From Actinomadura viridilutea (GTDB lineage Bacteria > Actinomycetota > Actinomycetes > Streptosporangiales > Streptosporangiaceae): DNA of 64,000 bases. Under the pieces are notes generated by a model. That model was not told the DNA's origin. It did not search any database and saw only the letters and a program-made list of their open reading frames with translations. The stretch is taken from NCBI GenBank assembly GCA_003001795.1, contig PVNI01000003.1:62001-126000 (forward strand), written 5' to 3'. A program made the position numbers and the translations under genes. This document shows positions 1-7,445 of the stretch, one piece after another (within the stretch, counting starts at the first letter, position 1; each line of letters starts with the position of its first letter).

Positions 1-765
1 CAGCGCCTCGACGTCGTCCGGAGGCTCGGGACCGGGCTCGCCCGGCCGCGGCGCCGGGACGAGCGGACGCGCGGCGTCGCGCGGGGACGCCGAACCGGTG
101 ATCTCGGCGACGCGGTCGGCGGTCGCCACGGCGGCGGCGCGCAGGTCGGCGGCCTCGCGGTGGGCGTCGCGGCGCCGGTCGGCCAGCCACTGCTCCGCCT
201 GCGTGAAGATCTCGGCGGCGAACAGCCGCTCCAGCACCTTGCGGCGGTCGTCGGCCTTGGCGCGCAGGAACCCGGCGAACTCGCCCTGCGGCAGCATGGC
301 GACCTGGCAGAACTGCTCGCAGGTCATGCCGAGGAGCCGCCCGATCAGGTCGCCCGCCTCGTCCAGCCGCGTGGCCAGCGCCTCCCACTCGCCCTGTTTG
401 AACTCCTCCACGACGACCTTGGCCTGCTCCACCCGGGTGCCCCGGCCGCGCAGCTTGGGCCGCTCCCACTTGGGCGAGCGCGTGATGCGCAGCCGCCGCC
501 CCCGGATCGTCGTCTCCAGCACCACTCTCGGTGCCGTGCCGGGCGGGGCGTGGTCGCTGCGCAGGGCGGTGGCCTCGTTGCGGCTGCGGGCGCCCGGCAC
601 CCTGCCGTAGAGCGCGAAGCACACCGCGTCCAGGATGCTGGTCTTGCCCGCGCCGGTCTGCCCGTGGATGAGGAACAGGCCCGCGTCCGACAGCGCGTCG
701 AAGTCGATCCGCTCGGTGCCGGAGAACGGCCCGAACGCGGTGATCTCCAGGTGGTGCAGCCTCAC
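1..765 (-). CDS. sbcC: SbcC nuclease subunit, N-terminal part (runs off window)
   Basis: This is the ATPase subunit of the SbcCD (Mre11-Rad50-like) complex, which opens and trims hairpins and blocked DNA ends. The N-terminal 255 residues are visible. They begin VRLHHLEITAFGPF and carry a Walker A motif (GQTGAGKTS, about residues 36-44) followed by the Rad50-like DAVCFALYGR stretch and the FRAKADDRRKVLERLF Q-loop-side helix. The rest of the head, the coiled coil and the C-terminal ATPase half lie outside the window. The GTG start at 765 overlaps the sbcD stop codon (GTGA), so the two genes are translationally coupled. The identification is firm. The exact start is supported by the overlap and by family alignment from memory. 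Confidence 0.93.
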   Translation of the reverse strand, partial: MRLHHLEITAFGPFSGTERIDFDALSDAGLFLIHGQTGAGKTSILDAVCFALYGRVPGARSRNEATALRSDHAPPGTAPRVVLETTIRGRRLRITRSPKWERPKLRGRGTRVEQAKVVVEEFKQGEWEALATRLDEAGDLIGRLLGMTCEQFCQVAMLPQGEFAGFLRAKADDRRKVLERLFAAEIFTQAEQWLADRRRDAHREAADLRAAAVATADRVAEITGSASPRDAARPLVPAPRPGEPGPEPPDDVEAL

Positions 766-1913
766 CGGGCGGCCTCCTTCCGGCGGCACGCTTCGAACGC
801 CTCGCGCAGCAGCGCCCGTTCGTCGTCGTCGGGCGGGGCGCCGGTCACCTCGGCCACGAAGTCGGCCGCGATCTCCAGCTCGGACTTCTCCCGCACCCGC
901 CGCGCCCAGGTGCGCCCGGTCCGCTCGCCGCCGCCCTCCGGCTCGTGGCCGAGCACGAGGACGTGCGGGAAGCGGCGGCGCAGCCGCTCCATCGCGCCGG
1001 CGGGCCGGTCCGGATCGGTGAGGGTGATCTGCAGCCAGCTGTCGCGGTGGGCGTCGTGGCGCGGGTCGGTCAGCAGGTCGTCGATGCGGCCGCGCAGCCG
1101 CTTGAGGCGGCGCGGCACGGGCGCCTCCACGAACTCCGCCGACACCGCGCCGTCGTCGGCCAGGTCGACCAGCCAGGACCCCTTGACGTGGTGCTCCTCG
1201 GAGAACGAGTAGGCCAGCGGGGAGCCGCAGTAGCGGACCCGGTCGGTGATCCGCTGCCGTCCGTGCAGGTGGCCCAGCGCCACGTAGTCGACGCCGTCGA
1301 ACACCCCGACCGGGACGTTCGCCGCGCCGCCGACCGAGATGTCGCGCTCGCTGTCGCTCGTCTCCGGCCGCGGGGCCTCGCCGCCGGTGACGAACGCGTG
1401 CGCCAGCACCACCGAGCGGACGCCCGCGCCGCGGCGGGCCAGGTCGGCGCGGACGCGGCGCATCGCGGCGGTGAGCGCGGCGGTGTGCCCGCGCTCGTCC
1501 AGGCCCCAGTCGCCGCGCACCAGGTCGGGCTCCAGGTAGGGGACGCCGTAGACGGCGACGCCGTCGATCAGCACCGGCTCGCCGACCGCCGCGGGATCCG
1601 TCCGCACGTGCACGCCGGAGGCGTCCATCAGGCCCGCGCCGAACCCGAGCCGCCGCGCCGAGTCGTGGTTGCCGGAGATCAGCACCACCCGGGCGGTCTC
1701 CCGCAGCCGCGTGAGCGCCTCGTCGGCCAGCCGCACCGCGTCCACGGACGGCAGCGCCCGGTCGTAGACGTCGCCGGAGACCAGCACGGCGTCCACGCGT
1801 TCCGACCGCGCGGTCTCGACCAGGTGGTCGATGAACCGGCCCTGGGCGTCGAGCAGGTCCTCGCGGTGGAACGTCCTGCCCAGGTGCCAGTCGGAGGTGT
1901 GGAGGAATCGCAT
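762..1913 (-). CDS. sbcD: SbcD exonuclease subunit
   Basis: SbcD is the Mn-dependent phosphoesterase that pairs with SbcC to cut DNA. The 383-residue protein starts MRFLHTSDWHLGRTFHRED and shows the metallophosphoesterase motifs in order: DWHLG (Asp8, His10), SGDVYD, SGNHDS, HAFVTGG and GHLHGRQ. This matches the usual length of bacterial SbcD (about 380-400). It is the first gene of the pair and overlaps sbcC by four bases. The 154-base gap to the divergent gene at 2068 must hold both promoters. No truncation or missing metal ligand is visible. Confidence 0.95.
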   Translation of the reverse strand: MRFLHTSDWHLGRTFHREDLLDAQGRFIDHLVETARSERVDAVLVSGDVYDRALPSVDAVRLADEALTRLRETARVVLISGNHDSARRLGFGAGLMDASGVHVRTDPAAVGEPVLIDGVAVYGVPYLEPDLVRGDWGLDERGHTAALTAAMRRVRADLARRGAGVRSVVLAHAFVTGGEAPRPETSDSERDISVGGAANVPVGVFDGVDYVALGHLHGRQRITDRVRYCGSPLAYSFSEEHHVKGSWLVDLADDGAVSAEFVEAPVPRRLKRLRGRIDDLLTDPRHDAHRDSWLQITLTDPDRPAGAMERLRRRFPHVLVLGHEPEGGGERTGRTWARRVREKSELEIAADFVAEVTGAPPDDDERALLREAFEACRRKEAAR

Positions 1914-2067
1914 GTCCCGGCCACCATAGGCGTCACCACCGACACATCAGGCACAGAAACGCCGACAAGCCCCAAAGGATCACGCCGGCCGTCGACCGGA
2001 CCCGCCGCCCGTCCCCGGACGCCCTCCGGCGGGCTCGCGACGGCCGCTTCTGCCTTAGGGTTGCGGC

Positions 2068-2751
2068 GTGAACGAGCGTCCCTACGTGCTCTTGAGCTGC
2101 GCCATGTCGGTCGACGGTTACATCGACGACGCGAGCCCGCAGCGGCTGCGGCTGTCGACGCCCGCCGACTTCGACCGGGTCGACGCCGTGCGCGCCGGCT
2201 GCGACGCCATCATGGTCGGCGCGGGCACCGTGCGGCGGGACGACCCCAAGCTGCTGGTGCGCTCCCCCGCCCGGCGCGAGCAGCGGGTGCGGCGCGGCCT
2301 GCCGCCCGACCTGACCAAGGTCACGGTGACGTCCAGCGGCGACCTCGACCCGGACTCCCGGTTCTTCACCACCGGGGAGTCGCCCAAGCTGGTGTACGCG
2401 CCGCCGGGCGTGGCGCCCAAGCTGGCCGATCGGCTGGCCGGGCGCGCCGAGGTCGTCGAGGCGGGCGATCCGGTGAGCCTTCCCGCGATGCTGGCGGACC
2501 TGGCGCGGCGCGGCGTGCGGCGGCTGATGGTCGAGGGCGGCGGCGGGGTCCACACCCGGTTCCTGACCGCCGGGCTGGTGGACGAGCTGCAGCTGGTGGT
2601 GGCGCCGTTCTTCATCGGCGACCCGGCGGCGCCGCGGTTCGTCGGCGCCGGGGTGTTCCCGCAGAGCCCGGCCGCGCCGATGCGCCTGGAGGAGGTCACC
2701 CGCATCGGCGACCTGGTGCTGCTGCGGTATCTGGCGGGCGGCGGCCGCTGA
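2068..2751 (+). CDS. RibD C-terminal-type reductase (pyrimidine reductase family)
   Basis: This 227-residue protein has the dihydrofolate-reductase-like fold of the RibD C-terminal domain. RibD uses that domain to reduce the ribosyl side chain of the riboflavin precursor with NADPH. Visible family motifs are SVDGYIDD near the start, DAIMVGAGTVRRDDP, and the substrate/NADPH loop MVEGGGGVHTRFL followed by VDELQLVVAPFFIG. No deaminase half is attached. Instead a separate deaminase gene starts on the last base of this gene's stop codon (TGATG at 2749-2753). The pair therefore looks like a split RibD, or a related pyrimidine-modifying enzyme; which of the two cannot be told from sequence alone. 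Confidence 0.85.
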   Translation: MNERPYVLLSCAMSVDGYIDDASPQRLRLSTPADFDRVDAVRAGCDAIMVGAGTVRRDDPKLLVRSPARREQRVRRGLPPDLTKVTVTSSGDLDPDSRFFTTGESPKLVYAPPGVAPKLADRLAGRAEVVEAGDPVSLPAMLADLARRGVRRLMVEGGGGVHTRFLTAGLVDELQLVVAPFFIGDPAAPRFVGAGVFPQSPAAPMRLEEVTRIGDLVLLRYLAGGGR

Positions 2752-3308
2752 TGGACGGCGCCGCCCCGCCGGCTCCGCCGCCCGCCCCGCCGGCGGCCGC
2801 CGCCCGGCGCGGGGACGACCTGCGCTGGCTGGCGCTGGCGTGCGACCTGGCGGCGCAGTGCCCGCCGTCGGCGACGGCGTTCTCGGTCGGCGCGGTGATC
2901 GTGGACGCGGACGGCCGGGAGCTGGCCCGCGGCTTCTCCCGCGAGACCGACCCGCAGGCGCACGCCGAGGAGACCGCCCTGGCCAAGATCGGCGCGGTCC
3001 TCTGGACGGGGTCGGAGTGGACGGGGCGGGGCCGGACCGGCCCGGATCCGCGGACGCGGGAGCGGCTCCGCGGCGCCACGATCTACAGCTCGCTGGAGCC
3101 GTGCGGGCGGCGGCTGTCGCGTCCCCGCACCTGCGCGGAGCTGATCCTGGCGGCCGGGATCCGGCGGGTGGTGTTCGCCTGGCGCGAGCCGCCGCTGTTC
3201 GTCGAGGGCGAGGGCGTGGAGCTGCTGCGCGCGCGGGGCGCGCAGGTCGTCGAGCTGCCCGAACTGGCGGCGCGCGCCCGCGAGCCCAACGCGCACCTGC
3301 TGCCGTGA
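2751..3308 (+). CDS. RibD N-terminal-type cytidine/deoxycytidylate deaminase
   Basis: This is a 185-residue zinc deaminase. After a proline/alanine-rich N-terminus (about 20 residues) come the zinc-ligand motif HAEETAL and the second motif EPCGRRLSRPRTCAE (Cys-x8-Cys). These are the signatures of the nucleotide-deaminase fold used by RibD. The first cysteine pair spacing is like RibD (PCxHxGRTPPC), but the GRTPPC part is altered to SRPRTC. The ATG at 2751 overlaps the stop of the reductase gene by one base, so the two products are made together. The likely role is deamination of the pyrimidine intermediate before reduction by the neighbour. A standalone nucleoside deaminase is the main alternative. 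Confidence 0.83.
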   Translation: MDGAAPPAPPPAPPAAAARRGDDLRWLALACDLAAQCPPSATAFSVGAVIVDADGRELARGFSRETDPQAHAEETALAKIGAVLWTGSEWTGRGRTGPDPRTRERLRGATIYSSLEPCGRRLSRPRTCAELILAAGIRRVVFAWREPPLFVEGEGVELLRARGAQVVELPELAARAREPNAHLLP

Positions 3309-3417
3309 CCCGCGGATGAGACGGGCGTCTCATCCGGCTCTTGCCAATCCCCGGGGGCTCCGTGCGATGCTGTGACCAAGCAAGCATTCGGTCAAACCGT
3401 GGCGGAGGTGCGGCGGC

Positions 3418-4851
3418 ATGCACGAGCACGACCGGCTGTTCATCGACGGCGACTGGACCGCCCCGGCCGGCACCGGCGCGATCGAGGTCGTCTCGCCGCA
3501 CACCGAGGAGGTGATCGGGCGGGTGCCCGAGGGCACCGCGGCCGACGTCGACGCCGCCGTGGCCGCCGCCCGCCGCGCGTTCGACCGCGGGCCCTGGCCG
3601 CGCATGACGCCCGCCGAGCGCGCCGAGGTCCTCGGCCGGCTCGCCGCGCTCTACGCCGACCGGCAGCAGGAGATGGCCGACCTGATCACCGCCGAGATGG
3701 GCTCGCCGATCCTGTTCTCGGTGTTCGGGCAGGCCGCGATGTCGCAGCTGGTGCTGCAGTACTACGTCGACCTGGCCGCCCGGTTCGCCTGGGAGGAGGA
3801 GCGCGCGGGCATGCTCGGCCCGGTCACCGTGGCGCGCGAGCCGGTCGGCGTGGTCGCGGCGATCTACCCGTGGAACGCCCCCCAGTTCACGCTGATGCTG
3901 AAGCTGGCCCCCGCGCTGATCGCGGGCTGCACGGTGGTGGCCAAGCCGTCGCCGGAGGCGCCGCTGGACGCCTACCTGCTCGCCGAGTGGATCAGGGAGG
4001 CGGGTGTTCCGGACGGCGTGGTCAACATCGTGCCCGCCGGACGGGAGGTCGGCGCGCACCTGGTGGCGCACCCGGACGTCGACAAGGTGGCGTTCACCGG
4101 CTCCACCGCGGCGGGGCGCAAGATCGCCGCGGTGTGCGGGGAGCTGCTGCGGCCCGTCACCCTGGAGCTGGGCGGCAAGTCCGCGGCGATCATCCTGGAG
4201 GACGCCGACCTGGACGCCACCATGGAGGGCCTGAAGACGGCGTCGCTGATGAACAACGGCGAGGCGTGCGCCGCACAGACGCGCATCCTGGCGCCGCGCA
4301 GCCGCTACGACGAGGTCGCCGAGGCCCTGGCCGCCATGGTCGGCGGGCTGGCCGTGGGCGACCCGGCCGACTACTCCACCGAGATCGGGCCGCTCGTGGC
4401 GCGGCGCCAGCGGGAGCGGGTGGAGGGCTACATCCGGCTCGGCCAGGAGGAGGGCGCCAAGATCATCACCGGCGGGCTGGAGCGGCCGCGCGACCGCGGC
4501 TGGTACGTGGCGCCCACCGTCTTCGCCGACGTCCGCAACGACATGCGCATCGCCCAGGAGGAGATCTTCGGGCCGGTGCTGGCGCTGATCCCGTACGAGG
4601 ACGAGGACGACGCCGTGCGCATCGCCAACGACAGCTCCTACGGGCTGGGCGGCTCGGTGTGGACCGCCGACGTCGACCACGGCGTCGAGGTCGCCCGCCG
4701 CATCCGCACCGGGAGCTGCGGCGTCAACCTCTACGTGCTCGACCCCAACACGCCGTTCGGCGGTTTCAAGGACAGCGGTCTCGGCCGCGAGCTCGGCCCC
4801 GAGGGGCTGACGGCGTACCTGGAGCACAAGAGCATTCCCCGACCCGCCTGA
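3418..4851 (+). CDS. NAD-dependent aldehyde dehydrogenase
   Basis: This 477-residue member of the aldehyde dehydrogenase superfamily oxidises an aldehyde to the acid with NAD(P). The cofactor and catalytic motifs are complete: PWNAPQF, the general-base motif LELGGKSA with Glu250, the nucleophile in NNGEACAAQTRI (Cys284, the usual 34 residues after the Glu), and the late EEIFGPVL and PFGGFKDSG motifs. The length is normal. ATG 3418 follows GGAGGTGCGGCGGC. The gene stands alone, 71 bases upstream of the SMC-like operon, and shares no clear function with it. The substrate is unknown; sequence style fits the broad-range betaine/phenylacetaldehyde-like ALDHs. Confidence 0.93.
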   Translation: MHEHDRLFIDGDWTAPAGTGAIEVVSPHTEEVIGRVPEGTAADVDAAVAAARRAFDRGPWPRMTPAERAEVLGRLAALYADRQQEMADLITAEMGSPILFSVFGQAAMSQLVLQYYVDLAARFAWEEERAGMLGPVTVAREPVGVVAAIYPWNAPQFTLMLKLAPALIAGCTVVAKPSPEAPLDAYLLAEWIREAGVPDGVVNIVPAGREVGAHLVAHPDVDKVAFTGSTAAGRKIAAVCGELLRPVTLELGGKSAAIILEDADLDATMEGLKTASLMNNGEACAAQTRILAPRSRYDEVAEALAAMVGGLAVGDPADYSTEIGPLVARRQRERVEGYIRLGQEEGAKIITGGLERPRDRGWYVAPTVFADVRNDMRIAQEEIFGPVLALIPYEDEDDAVRIANDSSYGLGGSVWTADVDHGVEVARRIRTGSCGVNLYVLDPNTPFGGFKDSGLGRELGPEGLTAYLEHKSIPRPA

Positions 4852-4922
4852 TCCCGGCGAACCCGGCGGGTCCAGCGGTTCGATTCCACGTTCGAGGGGC
4901 CGGGGCCGTACCGTAGTGCGCC

Positions 4923-6128
4923 GTGTCCCCCACCAACGATGCTCCGAGCCTGGACGACGTGCTCGTCGGCGAGGCGGTGCTGGGCGTCTACCGGCAGATG
5001 TTCGCCGCGCTGGCGCGCGACAGCGGCGCCGTCGTGGACGACCCGGAGATGGTGGACGTGGCGGAGACGCTCCTCGCCGCGTTCGCCGACGCCGGGGAAG
5101 AGGGGCTGAGCCACGAGCAGATGCGGCACGTGTGCCGCCGCTACCCCGCCGAGGTGTTCGAGAACCGGCTGCGCGTGCTCAAGGGCCTGGGCGCCATCCG
5201 GGAGGTGTTCCCCAAGCCGAACCAGCTGCGCTACCGCGCGTCGTTCACCAGCGTGGTGGGGCTGATGTTCATCCGGCGGATGATGCGGGACGGCGGCCAG
5301 AGCGAGATGCACCGGCTGCTGGCGCTGGAGCAGCTCAACGTGGCCGACCCCCGGATGACGGCCGAGCAGGCGCGTGAAGGGGCCGAAGGGCTGGCGCGGG
5401 CGTTCCGGCTGTGGAGCGTGGAGCTGGTCACGCTGACCAACGGGACGATCGAGGAGCTGCGCGAGCAGGCCCCGAAGCTGTGGGGCACCGAGGAGATCCT
5501 CCAGCGGGCCGAGCGCCTGCACGGCGCGATCCTGCGGCGCTGGCCGCAGCTGGACCGCGCCTGCACGGACCTGCGCGCCGCCATCTACGCCTACGGGGAC
5601 GCCTCGCGGCGCGCCGCCGCCCGGCTGTCGGACTCGGCGGGCACGACGCGCAACCTCACCCTGCTTCCGCCCGAGACGTGGCGCACGTTCGCGCGCACCG
5701 CCTCCCGGGAGGAGCTGGCGGCCGTGCTGGACGGGTTCGTGTTCGACGCGCCGGCGCCGTGGCACGAGCCCGCGGCGGTGGTGTCGGCGGTGGAGGACGG
5801 GCCTCGCACGACTCCGCCCCGCCCGGCGCCGCCCCGTCCGTCCGTGCCCGACCCGGGGCTGTCGGAGGACGCGGCGAGCGACGACGCCGCGGCCGAGCGC
5901 CTGCGCGACGTCGCCGAGCAGGTCCTGAGGGGACGCGACAGGGTCGCCGTGGAGGAGGTGCTCGACCGGGACTGGGCGGCCGCACGGCGCCTGCTGGCCG
6001 ACCTGTCGTCGGCGCACCTGCACCCGGAACTGCCCTACAGGCTGGTGTGGTCGGACGGGCTGGCGTGCCGTCCCGACGGGTCGCCCACGTGGCTGTCCCC
6101 CGGCGTGTTCGAAAGGACCGGCCCGTGA
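4923..6128 (+). CDS. SMC-operon protein 1 (candidate kleisin-like subunit)
   Basis: I do not recognise a named family in this 401-residue protein. The N-terminal half is helical. Residues about 60-120 look like a winged-helix unit (GLSHEQMRHVC, then ENRLRVLKGLGAIREVF). The middle is a long helical region containing EELREQAPKLWG. A proline-rich linker near residues 295-320 leads to a short C-terminal domain. A two-domain protein with a flexible linker, encoded first in an operon that ends with an SMC-like ATPase, is what a kleisin of the MukF/JetA type would look like. That is inference from layout, not from a conserved signature. It starts with GTG at 4923 and overlaps the next gene by four bases (GTGA). 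Confidence 0.8.
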   Translation: MSPTNDAPSLDDVLVGEAVLGVYRQMFAALARDSGAVVDDPEMVDVAETLLAAFADAGEEGLSHEQMRHVCRRYPAEVFENRLRVLKGLGAIREVFPKPNQLRYRASFTSVVGLMFIRRMMRDGGQSEMHRLLALEQLNVADPRMTAEQAREGAEGLARAFRLWSVELVTLTNGTIEELREQAPKLWGTEEILQRAERLHGAILRRWPQLDRACTDLRAAIYAYGDASRRAAARLSDSAGTTRNLTLLPPETWRTFARTASREELAAVLDGFVFDAPAPWHEPAAVVSAVEDGPRTTPPRPAPPRPSVPDPGLSEDAASDDAAAERLRDVAEQVLRGRDRVAVEEVLDRDWAAARRLLADLSSAHLHPELPYRLVWSDGLACRPDGSPTWLSPGVFERTGP

Positions 6129-6706
6129 CCCCGCCCGTGCCTCCGGAGGTGCTCGCCCGCGCGCGTGCGCGTCTGCTGGGGGCGCCCGCGATCCCGGTGT
6201 CGGAGCCCGTTCCGCCGGGGCTGCCCACGGCGAGCGACGGCTCGAGCGTCTGGCTGCTGCCTCCGTGGCCCGACGGCGCCACCCCGGCGCTCCTGGAGGA
6301 GTACGACATCGCGCCCATGCCGCTGGACCGGCCCGGCCAGGCGCGCCGCGTCCTGGCCGCCGCGCTGCGCTGCTGCTGGACGCGCCTGGACGACGCGCCC
6401 TGGCCCGGCGAGCCCGCCCCCGTCGGGGACGTGCTGGAGGTGTACGTGCGCATGTCGCGGGGCGACGCGGAACTGGCGCGCCGCTGGGCGACCGGCGAAC
6501 TGCGCCGCCTGCACGACACCGGATGGCTGCTGCTGGACGAGGACACCGCGACCGTGCGGACCGGCCCCCGCATCGCCCTGTGGCCCGAAGGCTCCCTGGG
6601 GCCGCTGCGCGACCTCGTCCGCCGCCTGCCCCAGCCTCCCGAGCCCCTCCCCCACGTCGACGCGCAGGGCGGCGCGGGAGAGCCCGTGGAGGACCCGGGT
6701 GAGTGA
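6125..6706 (+). CDS. SMC-operon protein 2 (small winged-helix-like protein)
   Basis: This 193-residue protein has no family I can name. The N-terminus is proline-rich (residues 1-50). The core around residues 80-165 is helical and ends in a wing-like segment (LRRLHDTGWLLLDEDTATVRTGPRIAL), which suggests a winged-helix domain like those of MukE/JetB or KITE proteins. It starts at GTG 6125, overlapping the stop of the previous gene by four bases. Its own stop overlaps the next start by eight bases. Such coupling argues for a fixed stoichiometry complex with its neighbours. The C-terminal 25 residues are low-complexity and probably disordered. Confidence 0.78.
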   Translation: MTPPVPPEVLARARARLLGAPAIPVSEPVPPGLPTASDGSSVWLLPPWPDGATPALLEEYDIAPMPLDRPGQARRVLAAALRCCWTRLDDAPWPGEPAPVGDVLEVYVRMSRGDAELARRWATGELRRLHDTGWLLLDEDTATVRTGPRIALWPEGSLGPLRDLVRRLPQPPEPLPHVDAQGGAGEPVEDPGE

Positions 6707-7445
6707 GCTTTTCGAGCCGCTGCTTCGGTCCTACGACGAGAAGCGGCGCGCGGAACTCGTCGCCGCCTACATGGCGGTGGAGCACGCGGCCGAGCCCGTG
6801 CCGGAGGTGCGCTTCCCGGCGCTGCGCGAGCCCGCGTTGCGCCGCACGCTCCAGGAGATGCTCGCGCTGACCGGACGCACGCTGGTGCGCACGACCGCCA
6901 AGGGCGGCCCGACGCGCTGGATCTCCGCCTACCGCGACGACGTCGCCGAGGCGCTGGCGGCGGATCCGGCGTGCGTGCCGCCGCCGGACGAGCGCGCCGT
7001 CCTGACGCTGATCCTCATCCACTCCGTGGCGATCCCCCGCGCGGCCGGCCTGCTGCCGGACGACTCGTGGCTGTCGCCGTACCCGACCCCCTTGGACGAG
7101 CTGCGCCGCCGCTCCCAGCTGCCCATCGGGGAGCTGGAGGCCGCCCTGCGGCGCCTGCGCCTGGCGGGCCTGGTGTCGCAGGTGAAGGCGGGCCCGGACG
7201 AGCAGGGCGGCTTCGTCCCGGGGCCGCAGTTCCACCGCCTCACCGAGGCCGCGCGCCGCCGCCTGCAGGAGGAGCTGATCCTCGCCGCGGGCCCGGACTC
7301 GCCGCTGGCCGCCGCCATCCGCGCCCGCCGCCACAGCCGCGCCCGCGCCGCCGCCCAGGCCGACGCCCGGCGCGCCGAGGGCGCGCGCACCGACGCCGGA
7401 CAAGCCGACGCCGCCGAGAAGACGGACCGGGGGGAGATCGCATGA
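6699..7445 (+). CDS. SMC-operon protein 3 (second winged-helix/KITE-like protein)
   Basis: This is a 248-residue protein with a probable winged helix at residues about 130-195 (LDELRRRSQLPIGELEAALRRLRLAGLVSQV, then a charged wing and HRLTEAARRRLQEEL). The C-terminal 50 residues are rich in Ala, Arg, Asp and Gln and look disordered. An earlier segment (RTTAKGGPTRWISAYRDDVAEALAAD) may form a second small wing. It has no catalytic signature. The GTG at 6699 is the first in-frame start compatible with the eight-base overlap with the previous gene. The stop overlaps the ATPase start (ATGA at 7442-7445). By position it would be the MukE/KITE-like partner loading onto the ATPase heads, which is an inference. 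Confidence 0.8.
   Translation: MSELFEPLLRSYDEKRRAELVAAYMAVEHAAEPVPEVRFPALREPALRRTLQEMLALTGRTLVRTTAKGGPTRWISAYRDDVAEALAADPACVPPPDERAVLTLILIHSVAIPRAAGLLPDDSWLSPYPTPLDELRRRSQLPIGELEAALRRLRLAGLVSQVKAGPDEQGGFVPGPQFHRLTEAARRRLQEELILAAGPDSPLAAAIRARRHSRARAAAQADARRAEGARTDAGQADAAEKTDRGEIA

Noticed and set aside
1933..4827. 964-codon open frame on the minus strand opposite the RibD-like genes and aldehyde dehydrogenase
   Set aside because: It mirrors well-supported genes on the other strand; its product is a His/Arg/Gly/Pro-rich string with no motif. Such frames are common in very GC-rich DNA.
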